Shown here piece after piece: positions 12,601-27,600 of a stretch of DNA of 64,000 bases (position 1 is its first letter; every line of letters begins with the position of its first letter). A model generated the notes under the pieces. It was given only the letters and a program-made list of their open reading frames with translations. It was not told the origin of the DNA and did not search any database. A program made the translations under genes and the position numbers. This stretch comes from Phlebotomus papatasi. Lineage: Eukaryota; Arthropoda; Insecta; Diptera; Psychodidae. The DNA lies in contig NC_077223.1 in NCBI RefSeq assembly GCF_024763615.1, positions 43,214,627-43,278,626 of the forward strand. Direction: 5' to 3'.

Positions 12601-15600
12601 TGCAGCAAATTATCAATATGAGCCACTCCGAAGAGTTTGGCAAATTGTATTTGTTCAATCATTTGCCATGTTATCGACTGCAGTACCGGCAAAATCAGTA
12701 GAATCTCCCCAAATCGACCCCTGAAATCAGTGAGTCAGACTTTTACACACCAAACTCTTTTGGACTAAATGGAATGGATAAGAGAAATAATATTCACCTT
12801 GAACTGTACAGACGATCTGAAATATAATCTTCCAGATTATTTAATATTTGATGACGAATCGCCCGAATTCTATTAGGTTCATTGAGTCCTTTGGCGTTTG
12901 GATCAAAAAAGACAAGGGCTTTTACACACGCCAATTCCGTATCATCCAAATTGATGTCTTTCATTGCACGCACCAATTCATCAATTATTCTGGCGCCTAT
13001 CCTCGAGATGTCTAAGTTTGGCGAGATGCATGCATCTGAAAAGTGTAGGAAGAAACAGCGGATTTTGGCATGGGAAAGTCCTTCTTACAGTTAACACGAA
13101 AGATGAACGATGAACAGCGAATTCTTCCTCTCTGTATCTCTTTTTTTCCCGCGCATAAACGTATCACAATTATTTATAAATTTTTTTCCGAAATTTTGTA
13201 AACAAAAAAAATGGGGCCAAATATTTTACCAATTTGAAATTATTTTCTTTAGTAAGACACACAAATAACAAATGGCAAAATGGGAATAAAATTGAAAAGA
13301 AATTTTTTTTCTAAAAGTGAATTGAATTGAGTAATTTTACCTGGGCAATGTTTTGTAATGATGCAATTATTGCTGAGCAGGAGAACGTCTTTTAAATGCA
13401 TCGAACGACGCGACAAACCCAGAAGGAGATGTTCACCGGCATGTGCTCGCAACAGAGCCACCTGAAAGAGAAGTCATTCATTAAAAAGAAACATGCAAAA
13501 CACTGAAAAACTAAATTATGGTACTATTCCAATAAAAAATTAACATGTCTGTTTCAGTATTTTACTGTTCTCAAGTGTTTCTGCATTATCGACTTTTTTG
13601 TGTTCGTTCCTGTTACGACTGTTTAGTGGATTTCAAACACGACAAGAACTAGAGCAAACAGTCGAGACAGGAACCAACACAAAGAAAAATCGATAATGCA
13701 GTGGCACTTGAGAACAGTAAAATGCTAAAAAATGTTCAGGACAAAAATTGTTGTACTGAATATTTCTTGCACCACATGACTGTTCCCAAGTCCTTCTGTA
13801 TTATCGACTTTTCTTGGTATTGGTTCCTGGCACGACTGTTTGGTGATTTTAAAACACGGTGTGGACTAGGGAGAACAGTCGAGACAGAAACCAACAAAAA
13901 GAAAAGTCGATTATGCAGAAGCACTTGAAGACACTAAAACAGACTTGTGCTCGTTAAAAATCGTGTAATATCGGAAATTTTGTGTTGATAATTTAAATGG
14001 AAATTACAGATAGCCATACTGGTAACACTAATCCCGCTCATTCACGGTGCCATGATTAATATTTTGGCGCCAAAAACACATAAGACATAAAAACTCATAT
14101 AGAAAGAAATTGTTTTCTTAATATGTATCTTTGTCGGAAGACCCCTTTTACACACCCTTTTACTTGAATCTTGTAGAAATACAAAGAAATTAAATGCAAA
14201 TATCACTTCAAATGGAAAGTTCTTAAATCGCGCGCAATTCAACTGTGTGAGAGAGACACAAATAACTCACTTGACAAACGTTTGGCGGCGCTGCGGTTGC
14301 AAAAAATCACTGAAATGCGACAAAATATTTTCTTCTCTATTTTATCCTTATTAGCAGGTCGTGTCCCTTCTTGCAATATGTACTTTTGCATTCCTTATTA
14401 ATAAAAATAGTGTTGCACAAAAGGGTTTTTCTCAAACCTATCCTGAATTTTGGGACAGCTCAAAAGAATATGAGTCTTCCAGCTCAAAATTTCATCCCAA
14501 GGTTTTTGTTGTAAATATCGAAGAGTATTTACAATTAACCCAAATAGCTGTATTCAACTAAATTATTAAAAGAATTTTCTTATGAAAATGACTTAACTCT
14601 AAGAAATTAAACAATTTTCACATTAAAAAAACCTGTCATTTTCTCTACGTGAATTTCCGCGGCATTTCAAAGAATGTCAACAGGCACCATCAATCTCACT
14701 TCGGCTTTTCTTTTAGCTCAGGCCTGCAGTAAAGTGTTAAGAAATGTTCAGGAGAAAAATTTTCCCTTTTCATCGAGAGGAAATTTTTGTACTGAACATT
14801 TTTTGTAGCAGAGAGGCGACAATAATAACCAGTGATTCCCAACTGCACCAATTACACCCGAATAGAGACAGGAAAAATTCCTGCCTCCACCCAGGATTGA
14901 ACATTCGCCTAGACAGCGAAAGGCCCCTAGTTCAATCCTGGGTGGAGGCAGGAATTTTTTCTGTCTCTATTCGGTTATAATTGGTGGAGTTGGGAATCAT
15001 TGGTTATGATTGTCGCCTCTCTGTGCATAAACACAGAATTTCTTGGGCTTACATACAAAGCGAGCAGGAGTCTGTTCAAAAACACTCACAATTTTTTGTA
15101 GCACATGAGTGTTCCCAAGTGCTTCTGTATTATCGACTTTTCTTCATGTTGGTTTCTGTCAAAAAACAGTGTTTTCCCTCTGTTATAGTCGCAACAGGAA
15201 CCAACACAAAGAAAAGTCGATAATGCAGAAGCATTTGAGAACAGTAGGCGGAAGTGGGACAACTTTGAAATTTGGATTTTTCACCAATTTTTAAATAAAA
15301 TTGAGCCTTATCGTGATATAATTTAGGTACACAAACAGATTGAGAAGCTAAATTTCATTTGATATGGCCCAGTTTCACTTAAATATAGGAGAAAAATCCC
15401 AATTTCAAAAATGCCCCACTTCGTGCTACAATGCTAAAAAAAACATGTTCAGGAAAAAGATTTTCTCTTTTCATTTTTTTATTGAAATATCACCATTAAA
15501 CTCTTAAAAAATAGACCACGCCCCTTTACGAATTTGTGATAAAGTTTATACACATTATTTTTAGGCAATATTTCCTATATTTCCTAATTGTTTCGATAAT

Positions 15601-18600
15601 TTTACGAAACTATGAATGGCATAAAAGTTTTCGGTAGAGAAATATATGGAGAGTGGGCGTGACATTGAGAAGGCGTGGCTTAATCAAATTGTCCCTTTTC
15701 GTTTCTTCTTTCGTTTTTTATTGTTTTTTAATAGTGTTGCGGATTTAAAATATCTAGGATAACTTTCTACGCCTCATGACCCTTCTTCGTATCAAAAATG
15801 TGTCCGGAAACAATTTCGAGCAACCCCTAGGAGGGATTCTAAATTTACTTCTGCTATCTTCGCCTGGGTCTTGACTTCCTACTATAAAGGATTGCAAAGC
15901 TTTTCTAGACAATTCTTAAGTTGACACACGGACCGTTAATATGCCCCCCATTTTCATCCTGACTTTTTCCCTTCCTCTCCAAAGCCATCATATTCGGATC
16001 TAGTTTAGAGGTTATTCCTAATAATAGTTTTAGAAGGGCAAAGCTCAAAAAATATTTTGTATTTCCGAAAGTTTTCAAAGAGAGTAGCGGAATATTGGTA
16101 ACAAAGGTCGCGAAATGTAGGAAAAAATCGATATTTTAGAAAGATTTTAAAAGTTTTTACAACTTCTTGTAGCATTGCAAGTTCGTAATATTACCGTAAG
16201 ACCGCAAGAGACACTTTTCTTCTGGTAAAACTTCAAGTTCGAACTCAAAGAGAGAGCAGTTGTATAATACGCTTTTTTTCTTGTCACCGACCTAGAGCTA
16301 AAACGCTAAAACATATCTGCTATAACAGTAAGAAAAACGGTCATAGATAGGTCAGACTTACATGTCATAAAAAATCGCCATTTTGAATTTTTAGCGGTCA
16401 AAGTTTAACGACTCTAGATGGCTTATTTTTCAACCGATTTGATTAAATTTGAATTTTTTGGAAAGGTTTTGAAATTTGCAGACCGGCTACATCAGTCACA
16501 ATCGATAATGAATCGGTCAGGGGCCCATCAAGCCTAATAAAAAGTGAAAATATTTTTTTCACTTTTCCTTGTAAAAATTTTGCAAATATTGCACCGCGAT
16601 TTAAACAAATTTCCTCGTAGTTCTTGTATTATTTCGGCGAGCATTATGAAATATGTATTTTTAGATAGCTTTCAATGCATAATTTCGAAATATACCAGAC
16701 TGATAAGTCAATTCTTTTTAGGAAAAAACTTGCCAATAGTCTTCAGTGCCTCTATGCAAAAACGTATGGAAAAATAAAATGTCGAGAGGTCCCTGGAATC
16801 GGTAAAGTACTCGTAAATGGCTTATTTTTCATAAATATTCTTTTTTGGTCCGTAAACTAGTTACCCATCTAGAGGCCAAATGGTAACAGATACAAACTTA
16901 CGGTTTTTGTGGGACCCCCCTATAAGTCGACACAAAGAGCATTATTATAGCCTTTATTATTATATATCCCCGAAAACCATGTTTTTTGGTTTGTTTCGAA
17001 AACGGCTCCAACGATTTCATTTAATTTTCTGGATATTTTTTTAGGTGATCCAGGCGATCATTTTGTCCAAACACACCTGTGACCTAAAAAAAATCGCCAT
17101 CTTGAATTTTTGAAGGTCGAAGTTTAACCTATTTTTCAATCGATTTGATTGAATAGATTTTTGGAAAGTCATCAAAACAGTAATGAATCGGTAAAATATT
17201 CTTAAATGATTTATCTTTCTCGTATTTGCATTTTTTTATTTGCCTAGTAAGCATCAAAATCTCGTGAGTTCGAGCATTCTGCAAAGTTACGAATGGCTTT
17301 GCCATCTCTTTTTGTTTAGTGAGACAGAAAGAGGCAGTTTGAAATAGTAAGAGTTAAAATTTCAATCCGGGGTGACATTAGCTCTGAAAAATGCGATCAG
17401 TTTTAGTGTAATTTTTTCCCTGTTTTCGTACACATTTCACGAGATATCTCCAAAACTAAGTAGGTTGCCAATTTAGGGTTTTCGGTTGCCTCTTCGTTAT
17501 TAAATTGGCTTTCATTTTGTATAAGTATTTTTTGTTAATTCATTCTACAAGACAGAAAATAGCTAATGAACTCAAAAGTTTTTTCGGCTCGCTAGAAACA
17601 TATGGGAAACATGGGAAATGTCATGCCCCTATTTCAATCAATTTATATTTCATTCAATTGAAAAGATATACCAGCGGCATAATAATTTTAAAAATTCACA
17701 GTGAATTTCAAGATTCAGAGTCAGGTGAGAACAAAAAAATAACAAGACTCACCTGATCATCCAGTTGAAGTTCATTGAAGGCTGGTATGTGTTTGGCCCA
17801 TTCGACTAAATTCAGCAATTGCTGCTTCATCGACTCACACACATCATTAATACTGGCGAATTGTTTGTTCTCCAGATTCTCTGTTGTACTCTCGAGGATC
17901 ACACCAATCTTCGACTGACGACACTCCATCTCTGCCCTCAGCAGTGACATCACAGAAAGTCCATTTCCCGTGTCCCTATCTTCTGTACTGGACCTCCTAC
18001 AACTGATTCTATCCCTCTCATTTTGCACTGCCTCCTTCTTCATGCCAGCCTTGAAGCATTTCCTGAGCCGACAGTACCGACACTGATTCCTTTTATCCTT
18101 GTCGACTACACAATTCCTCGAGAAGCGACATGTGTACAGGTGATTTTTCCGGACACTTCGCCGAAAGAAACCTTTGCAACCATCACAACTCGGTGCACCG
18201 TAGTGCTTTCCAGTGGCTCGATCACCGCAAATTGCACAGCAACTACCGACAATTCCAACACCACTCTGACCATTGCTCGTCCCATTTACACCAGTCGGAC
18301 TCGCCAATTCTGGAGGAGGATTTCCGCCCGGGAGGATGGCGGCTGTGTCATGATCTTGAAGGAAGAAAAGAAAAGGAAACCTACTATAGGGAGTTTCTTT
18401 TAGATTTTATCCATAGGTTTATTTAAGAATTTTATTAATTTAATTTGTTAATTTGTAAATTGTCAAACGACTAAATATGAAAATATATTACTCGTATAAT
18501 AAATCTACTAAAATGCTCCTTTGAACAGCTAGAATATTAATTTCAGGTAGAAAATTAATTTTAAAAATTTATTCAAAAATTGCAAATTTTGTATTGAAAA

Positions 18601-21600
18601 ATAGAAATTTTAAGAATATTTTAATTTTTTTGTCAATTTAGCCGAACATTTGGATAAAAAATTAAGAGAATTTAATAGGAACAGTTGCCAGCGCCATCAA
18701 TGAGTGAAAATAGTGCCCTCATGCGGAGGATACATTTGACAGTTTAACAGCGTTATCACACTTGCACATTAAAATTTTAATATGATTCACATTAATTGTC
18801 GCTTGTGAGCGCCCAAATATGTTATTTGTGTCTTTGAGTCACTTAATATTTGGGGTTTTTCTATTTATTGATAAAGAAGTGGACTTGACCTGCAAAAATA
18901 AGTTTAAATTTACCTAAAGCATAAATATTTTTCACATTAAAAAATTGAAGAGAAAATCGCATTAATTTTTCGCATTATGGCCTCTACACATTGGGAGTAA
19001 TTTTTGTCAAAAATTGCTTTTTTGAAGGAAATTCCCTGCAGCGTTGTAGGGGGAAACGTCAAATTTCTGTCAAAAACGCAATTTTTGACGAAAATTGCTC
19101 CCAATGTGTAGACACCTTTAATGCTATAAATCAATTTATATCAAATTTTACGGGCCAAGTCTACCTTTTTATCAACAAATAGATCAAATTTTGAATATAA
19201 AATGATTCAAACACACAAATTACACATTTGGACTCTCACCAGCGACAATTAATGTGAATCATATTAAAATTTTAATGTGCAAGTGTGATAACACAGTAAG
19301 TATCTGTAAATTGTCAAAAATTTTACATCTTTTCATTTGACAGTAGAAATATTTTTTAAAAATGAATTAGTAACAAAAATTTAAATATATAATATCTATT
19401 TATTTTCGTCAATTAATATTGCAAAACAAAATAACAATAAAATGTCAGAGATATTTCAATTAAATTCTATTGGGTGAGATTTTAATGGCCTCGACAGACC
19501 TGAGAATTAGCCGAGAGACAGCTTAGCGTAATTATATTATTAATAACGGTTAAAGTGCATTTCCATAATTTTCCACTAAGTCGTCTCTCGGCTTAAGTTG
19601 TAAGTGTGTCTAGGGCATAAGTCAACTGTCAAACAGAAAAATTTAATTTATTGTAAATACTTAGGGGAAGATTTGGCAGTAGTAAACATGACAAAAATAC
19701 GAAATCTCCTTTATTTAAAGTAAATTACAATCTTCAGGAGAGAACAAGATCTAATATGAATTCATAGATACTATAATTTAAGAAAATGGTTGATTCTGAC
19801 ATTCAAAAATATCCACCAAATTGCCAAAAAAAAATACCCAAAATTTGTTTGTTGAATGTTATTAACCTCAGTCATTTAAATGTTAAATAAAATTAACTTT
19901 ACCATATAGCAAAGTAAAAGAAAAGCAATTCAAGTATACAATATTTTTCTAGGTTATGAGATTTCCCTAAATTTTTCTATTCAACATAACCCCTTGATAT
20001 TCTTATTATAACCTCACTTATTAGTACGAATAAGGTTTTAAAATATTACTTTAAAAAGACATAGAGAAGTCTGATTCTTGAGTGGAGCCATGCCAAGAAC
20101 ATTTCCCATTTCTCGACATTTTCCCATTGGTTTTATATTTTTTTTTAAAAAAAAGAAATAACCTGAGAAATTAAGTGATAAATTTGAAAAATTCAGTATC
20201 CAACATTTTTTTTTAACTTCTAAATATTTGAGAAATAAATGAAATATTTTTAATGAGAAATTAATAAAAATCTATTCCCAAAAAAATATTTTTCCAAAAA
20301 AGTTGTGTTTAATTTGTCAAAAAATCTAACTTAAAAAAAAACAGATTTTTTTTAGCATTAGGGGAGACCGGGGCAGAATTAGCCACGTATAGTATTAGAT
20401 AGTGGTATCTTAAAGTTTGCCTTCGAAGGAGTATTAAGAAAACCACTCTTTATTCTAGATAGGATAAGTGTGCCAAATTTCGGCATAGTTGCATGCAAGC
20501 GCCAAAGTCTCAAGTTTGAAATGTAATATCTTTAATAGAAATTGATTTTTTTATTCCTTCTACTTAAGAAGTGTTGCTTAGAACCTTGTAGACAGTTTAT
20601 CGTCTTTATTTACTCTAAAATCATTCTTAATACATTTCAAAATGAATAAAAATGTAGACATAGCTTTGGTGCCCTATTTCGGCCACCTTCATTCTCATAG
20701 TTCCTTGCCCTTCGGGAATTCTTTCAATGCCTTTTTCACGTCATCTCGTTTGTCGAAGCTACATTTTTTGTTATTCTTTTGCATTGTATAATCTCTAAAG
20801 TATGTAAAAACTAAAAATTCATGGAAATTCAAGGAACAAAAAAGGTGGCCGAAATTGCAAGGTGGCCGGAATTTGGCACACTAACCCTATATACTTCCCT
20901 TACTATTCATTAAAACATTTATCAGCTTCATATAAACATTTTTTGTACAAATTATACGCAATGAAAAATTTAATTTTGTGGATAATTCTACCCCGGTCTC
21001 CCTACTAGAAACTGGTTTTGAGGTTATGTCTCATACATCTTATACATAACCTTTATCAAACTTTTTTGTTTACTGAAACTAGAGAACGAAAACTAATATA
21101 AATCAACCACTTAAAATCATTTCTAAAATTTGTTCACGGATTTTTTTATCATTGTCTTTTAAGGCCTTTACAAATTGAGAACAACTTTCGTCAAAAAATT
21201 TGTTTTTGACGGAATTTTGACATTTCAACTGGTTACTTTGACATTTCGCACACATTGCATCCCCCAATATACAGAGGCTTTTCAGTAAGCACAAGAGCTT
21301 GACTAGATCCGTTTTTTGCACATTTTCTATATTCTTTTTTTTTTTAATAAAATGATCTGAACTTTCTTCCAATCCTATAATCAAAGAAAAACCGTAGAAT
21401 GTTATCATTTCAAAATGATTCACTACACATTCTGCTATCTTTGAGAGTCATTAAGAGTCCAATTCTTGGTCCAATTATAGACGTTGCAAAAATTTAATCC
21501 GACTTTCGTATCGATCTTTCAGCAGATAAAAAGCTAAAAATGTGCACATTACGTGTACACTTCTGAAAATTAACTTTTTAAGGTGTAATTAGACAAAAAT

Positions 21601-24600
21601 ATTTTTAGTTATCATTTATTTCTGTAGTATTGCATATTTTATTTCAGTTACTATTATTGAGCACTGACCTTTTAAATAAAAACATTAAGCTGATGCATCT
21701 ATTTCTTTGTCCCAGTACTGTCTTCGTGTGTAAGATTATAATGTTTGTGGAAATATTTTCCAGTAAATAAAAAGAAAATTAAGATGATTTGCTGAATAGT
21801 GGTTTTATATTTTATTTCTATTTTCTATTGACTCATTTTTTTGCCTGGTTTATTTTGCCATGGTATATTTACAGTCTCAACATCATTTAATTTATTACAC
21901 ATTTCTCTACACGATAGCCCCTTTGAATGCCTGGTACGCTACATCGTTTTCTATGTGGGATGTTTTGTATTATTAAACTTATCTATCACCATCATAATCT
22001 AGCACATTTTTTGTTGCATTTATCAGTATAAAATATTCTTGCCATGTGATTGTGATTTTCTAAGTTAAACAATAAGAAAAATATTTACTGTCAGCACATC
22101 AAACATAAAATTGATAATCTTGCCAGAGGGAGGAAAATGATTAGAGATTGATGCAGTTTTATATTTTTGCTTTTTAGTATGTGAATGCTAAAAAAGGGGG
22201 AAAATATCGTCTGGCATGTCTAGGTCGTAACTGAGTGATGTTTCAAATATAAATGAGACAGCAAATCACATTGAGCTTTATCATTTTTCAATGCGACTTT
22301 TAACCTATATATAAAAAAGCTCTTTGTCACTTTACAAAATTGCTATTTACACTGTGAGAGAAATTGTTGAGATTAATTTGCATTGCAATCTCAGGGAATT
22401 CCTTATAAAATAATCTCGTATTTTTCCACTCTGAGATGACTCAAAAAAAAAGAGCGTAAGAGAGCAAAAGATTTCTAACAGCGATTAGTGCGAATACTGG
22501 AAAATCTACGTCATGTCTCTAATTTGTGACCAAAATATAAAATTGTACTTTGATTCCATTTTGATACCAATTGATATGACAAACAATAAATCCCCAAATT
22601 ATTTTGCACGTGAAAAGCAACCGAGAAAACAGTGAAATATTTCTCTTGATAAGAAACATTTTTTTTTCGTAAAGTTTAAAAAGCTCTTCAGTACAACTTT
22701 CCAAGTAAAAGATATATACATACAACATTCTTTTTAATATCTTCATCTTTCGTATTTTAAATGTTTTTCTTATCACTAATTTCAAAGCCCAGGTCGTAAA
22801 TTTTCCTCTTACTAAGGAGTAATTTTCAAATATTCTGCGTATTCGGTGGTTTTTTTCTTCTTATTTTTTTTTCTATATAATACAAGACATTATCGCACCT
22901 TGAGGGGGCATTCATAAAGAGAAAGAGACAGCAAAAAAAAAGTTCGTACCAAAAGAGAGACATGAAAAAAAATATATGAGTTAAGAATTATCAATCTTCA
23001 TAAATTTGCTTTCGCGATAAAGGAAACGCCACGGAGTAAAGAAAAATGACAAGTTGAGAAGAGACTGAAGGGGAAGATAGCCAAGAAAAATTTCGCAAAA
23101 CTCGATTGAACCAATATTCTCAGTCAAGCATATCATAAACCATGTTCAAAAGCGTGCTATAAAAAGAATTTTGAGCTGATAATTTCTCTTCAAACACAGA
23201 TTAGAGATGGACGGACACATACTACTGAAGAAAATCCAAATGATTCAGGAGAAAAATGTGCATGTGAAAAAAAACCTAAAATAAAAAAAATAGACTAGAA
23301 CGGAAAATCTGGGCATTAATTTTAATTGATGGTTCCGGGATGAATTTGAGAGAATTTTTTTTTTCGGATGTCTCATGACAAAATTATACTGTAATCAAAT
23401 TTATTAGTCGACTTATAAGACAAAACGACATCCCGGTTCATGGCATTAAGAATGATTTTCAATCTCATATCTCGTCTCTGATGCTTTTTTTCTGTCTCAT
23501 TCATGCCTCTCAAATTTCGATATTTACTTAGACAGCTTAATCAAATATATACACAAAAATTGTTTCTTAAAACTGCCAAAATTATCAATTTATTGTATCA
23601 ATTTTTCAAATGCATCTTGTTAAGTTTGTCAAAAGATTTTTTTTCTTAATACAAGAAAAAGTTTTGTCAAATGAACAACATCCTTTTGCAAAAACTTTAA
23701 CAAGACCCATTTGTCCGCTTAACAAAACTATTTTCGGAGTTGACACGTGATTAAGTTTTATTTATATGCTTCCATTTTAGAAAGAACTAATTGGCTATTT
23801 TTCATGATATTCATTTCAAATTCACTACAAATAAATAATTGAGAAAAAGACTAATTTTTATTAACAACTGCAATAGCAAACAATAATAGCAATTCATAAA
23901 TTTCGAATTTTCGATCAAGCAATTCTTTTGATAGCGCGCGTGGCATCACTTTTACAAGCAGTTTTTCTTGGGGAATTCTTTTTTGTAATTACTCAATCAC
24001 TTGAGACGCCAATGGTACGGTATATAAGCAATTTAATGCGTAGTTACACTTAAATCATCAGTTTATCAATAAATTTTTCGATAGCTTTTTGAACATTAAG
24101 GGCTTGCAAGATCACCTTGAAACTTTAGTATCCGTTTTTAAACTATTGACTTTGAAAGAGCGATCATCATTGTACGATGTTCAAGATTTACCATGTTTGA
24201 AAATAAAGTTATTAGCTCGTCCACTTCAACTAAGCTGAACTTAAAAACAATGCTAAATGGAAGTAAAACTTACAAAATGAAATAAGTTATTCTTAAATGG
24301 GCCTCACGTTCAGACAAGATTTTTGGGAAAATTTTGACTTAAAATTAGATATTAAATGGGAAATGATCCACTGTAATTTAAAAAGAGGTGGCATAACGTC
24401 CCAGGCTTCACGAAGTGCTCGAACTTGTGAGTTAAATGCTATACCTGCTAAATCTCTCCTCCTGGTTCTCAACCATTTTGAACCAATTTATAAATCACTC
24501 AAAAGATCCATCAAAATAGTTTTAAAAATAATAGAATTGATTTTCGGACAAAAATTACTTATCGGTTCATAACTGCGGTTGATATCCGATTTGAACAGTT

Positions 24601-27600
24601 TTATAAATCACTCAAAACATTGCCCAAAATACTTTAGGAGTAATAATAATTTGAATTTATGGTAAAAATTAATTATCGGTTAAGAATCGGTTTAATACCA
24701 GATCATAACCAAGATTGGAATCAGTTCAGACTTATCAGGAATTCCAAGATCTTTCCAATTCCAACAAGCACAAACATGATACCAATTCGGTTGAGAAATA
24801 CGCTCTCTAGAGTCTTTTTAACCTTTGACCTTGAAAACGGTCATTAAGAACAAGATGCCCGTCTGTGTAATCTCTAAAACGGGTCCCGGTCAAAATCCCG
24901 AAAGCCAAAATCCCGAACGCCAAAATCCCGAACGCCAAAATCCCGAACGCCAAAATCCCGAACGCCAAAATCCCGAAAGCCAAAATCCCGAAAGGGCCAA
25001 AATTCCGAAAGCCAAAATCCCGAATTCTTAAAAATGTTATAGCTACTCCCACGATTGTACCTGCGCTTGCTGGAGGCAAAGGGAAATCTTCTATGTCTTG
25101 GGAAATTATTCTAAACATTTTCCTCCATATAATTTCATTCCTATCAGGATTTTGAACATTCGGGATTTTGGCTTTCGGGATTTTGGCTTTCGGGATTTTG
25201 GCCTTTTCGGGATTTTGGCGTTCGGGATTTTGGCTTTTGGGATTTTGGCTTTCGGGATTTTGGCTGCCACCGTCTAAAACATTATGCAAAAATCGCACGA
25301 TGTGTTTTTGTAAAATCGCAAAATACATGGTTTTGGTGGGAAGGGGGAAAATGTCCCAGGACGACTTATGCCGCCCCCCCCCCAAGTTTCTATCCCTAAT
25401 TGTTTAGGCTTTAGGTGTGGTAAAGTCGTCAAAAACGTGGAGAAGTAGAAGATAGATATTTTGGGGGGTGAAAAAACCGAGGGATTTTATATACTGCTCT
25501 TTCTTTAGTAAAATTTTTCTCTTGGCGTAAAATGACGAACGAATATTAGTAAAAAAAAAAGAGTAAAAGATTCAAGAGATCATGTTAGGAACAATGTGAA
25601 AAAAACAACTTTTTACGAATTTGATATGGAAAGAACACAACGGATCAGCATGTCAAGAAAAATTCTCCGTATTTAGTTGAAAACAATTCGAAAAAGACTT
25701 TAGTATTTTTAATTCCTTCGTAATATCTTTCTACTATATCGCAAGTCCCTTTTTAAAAAATGCAGGATTCCTACTGAACAGATTTTGTCTATATTTTCAT
25801 CAAGATTTTAAATATATATATATTTTTTTAAATTTATGAATGGAACTAACATTGCTCGAACTCAAAGAGAGAGCAGTTCATAATTTTTTTTTTTCAACTT
25901 GTGACACGACCAGAGGCCAAACGGTAAGAGATATCGATTTCCGGTCTTCGACGACCCCCCGTAAGTCAATATTATATAGGACAGTCTTTGCTTCTTATCC
26001 CTCTACCCCTTCAACTCTCCAAAACCACATTTTTTGGTTTATTTCGAAAGCGGCTTCTACGATTTCATTCATTTTCAAATATGTTTCAGAGGTGTCCAAG
26101 GTGAATATTTCGACCTTGGACACCTATATTCGAAAACCATTTCAATATCGAATTTTCGAAGATCAAAGTTTAACAACTTTTGAGTGCGTATTTAGAATCT
26201 TTCTTCATTAACTAATTTTTCAAGAATATTATATTTTAAAGATCATTCATAAACATTTCGTGAAAATTAGTATTTGAGAGACATTTTACTTAAAATCAAT
26301 ATCGTACAATTTTGAAAAATAATTAAATGTTAAATAGCGTAATGTATTTCCTAGAAAAAATTTCAAAATCGTGCTACCTTCGGACGACTCAAGTTTCGGA
26401 CAGCTAATTTTTTTATATGAGATAATTTATTCTAAATAACTAATAAAAAGAAAATGATTCTCAAAGTAAGGTATTCCAAAATTAATTTTATTGCCTTTAG
26501 AGAAATTTATGTCCAAGTTGGAGAATTTTTCCTGTACAAGCGTAGGGACTTTGCTTCAGGACATAAATTTCTCTAGTGTGTAGAGGCCATTATTCAGATA
26601 TTCAATATAGCAAAAGTTCTATTAATAAGTCTGAAAACGCACCATTTTAATTAAATATTGAAAAGAACGTTAAAAGAGTAATCAAGTAAATTTTAATTAG
26701 ATCAATAAATAAATTCTTGACTTGTAAATAAATTGTTGTCGTTTTGAGATTGAAAACTTTAATTTTCCCGCCTAATAGATAACGCCGCAGCCCAATAGGA
26801 AGCTCTTAAAAATAGTGCCCGATAACCTTGCACTGATAAAAAAAAGAAAAACTGTAAAAGTCCTCGGCGTGGCGTCAGTTTTACGAGACGGCACTGTAAT
26901 CCAACCAATGTTCTTAAGAAATTCTCTATATGTATACAACATGAGAAAAGATTGATTAATAAAATAAGTGGTGGAAAATAGCATTAAAAAAAAGTGAATA
27001 TTCTATTGAGCACAATTCCATCATATGTTATCAGTTTTTGTCCACACAGCAACATTCTTCCCTCTCTCGCAGTTTTATATATTGGAAAAATGTGATATAG
27101 ACTGAGAGAAATTCCCGGACAACGAGTATATTTGAGACTCTCTGAAGAAAGTCACTGTGTTATCTTTTAGTGGCTTCTTCAAATTTTTTCTTTCTCTGAT
27201 AAATTTCCAATACAAAATTCTACACCATGTCATTGACAGTCTTTCTCTCCCACTTTTGCATATTTAATAGACGCATATTTAACTTCAGAAATTTTGCCAA
27301 ACACAATTGTATATTTATTTTAAAAATTTGTACATTTTGTAAAATTTGTATTTTGATGTTGCACAAAAACTCACCAAGAATTTGAAAGATATTCTCATCA
27401 AAGGTGGGATTGAGGATAAAGTTGGCATTTTCAAAATTGGACATAAATTCACTTTTCATCATCACTAATTATTATTATTATTTTTTATATTTTAACTTTA
27501 AGTAAATTAATCGCACTATTTTAAAAAAATATATTTATATGACTAAACAATATTTTGCTTGAACACTGAGAGATCTCACAATTTTAAATTAGGAAAAAAA

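Noticed and set aside
24890..25020. Regular short repeats resembling a CRISPR array
   Set aside because: Units are directly adjacent with no unique spacers, and the setting is an insect nuclear intron.
24807..25385. 192-codon minus frame rich in Asn-Pro-Glu/Ser-Gln units, and matching plus-strand frames
   Set aside because: It is a translation of the 15-bp minisatellite (15 is a multiple of 3, so all frames stay open) inside a delimited MITE.
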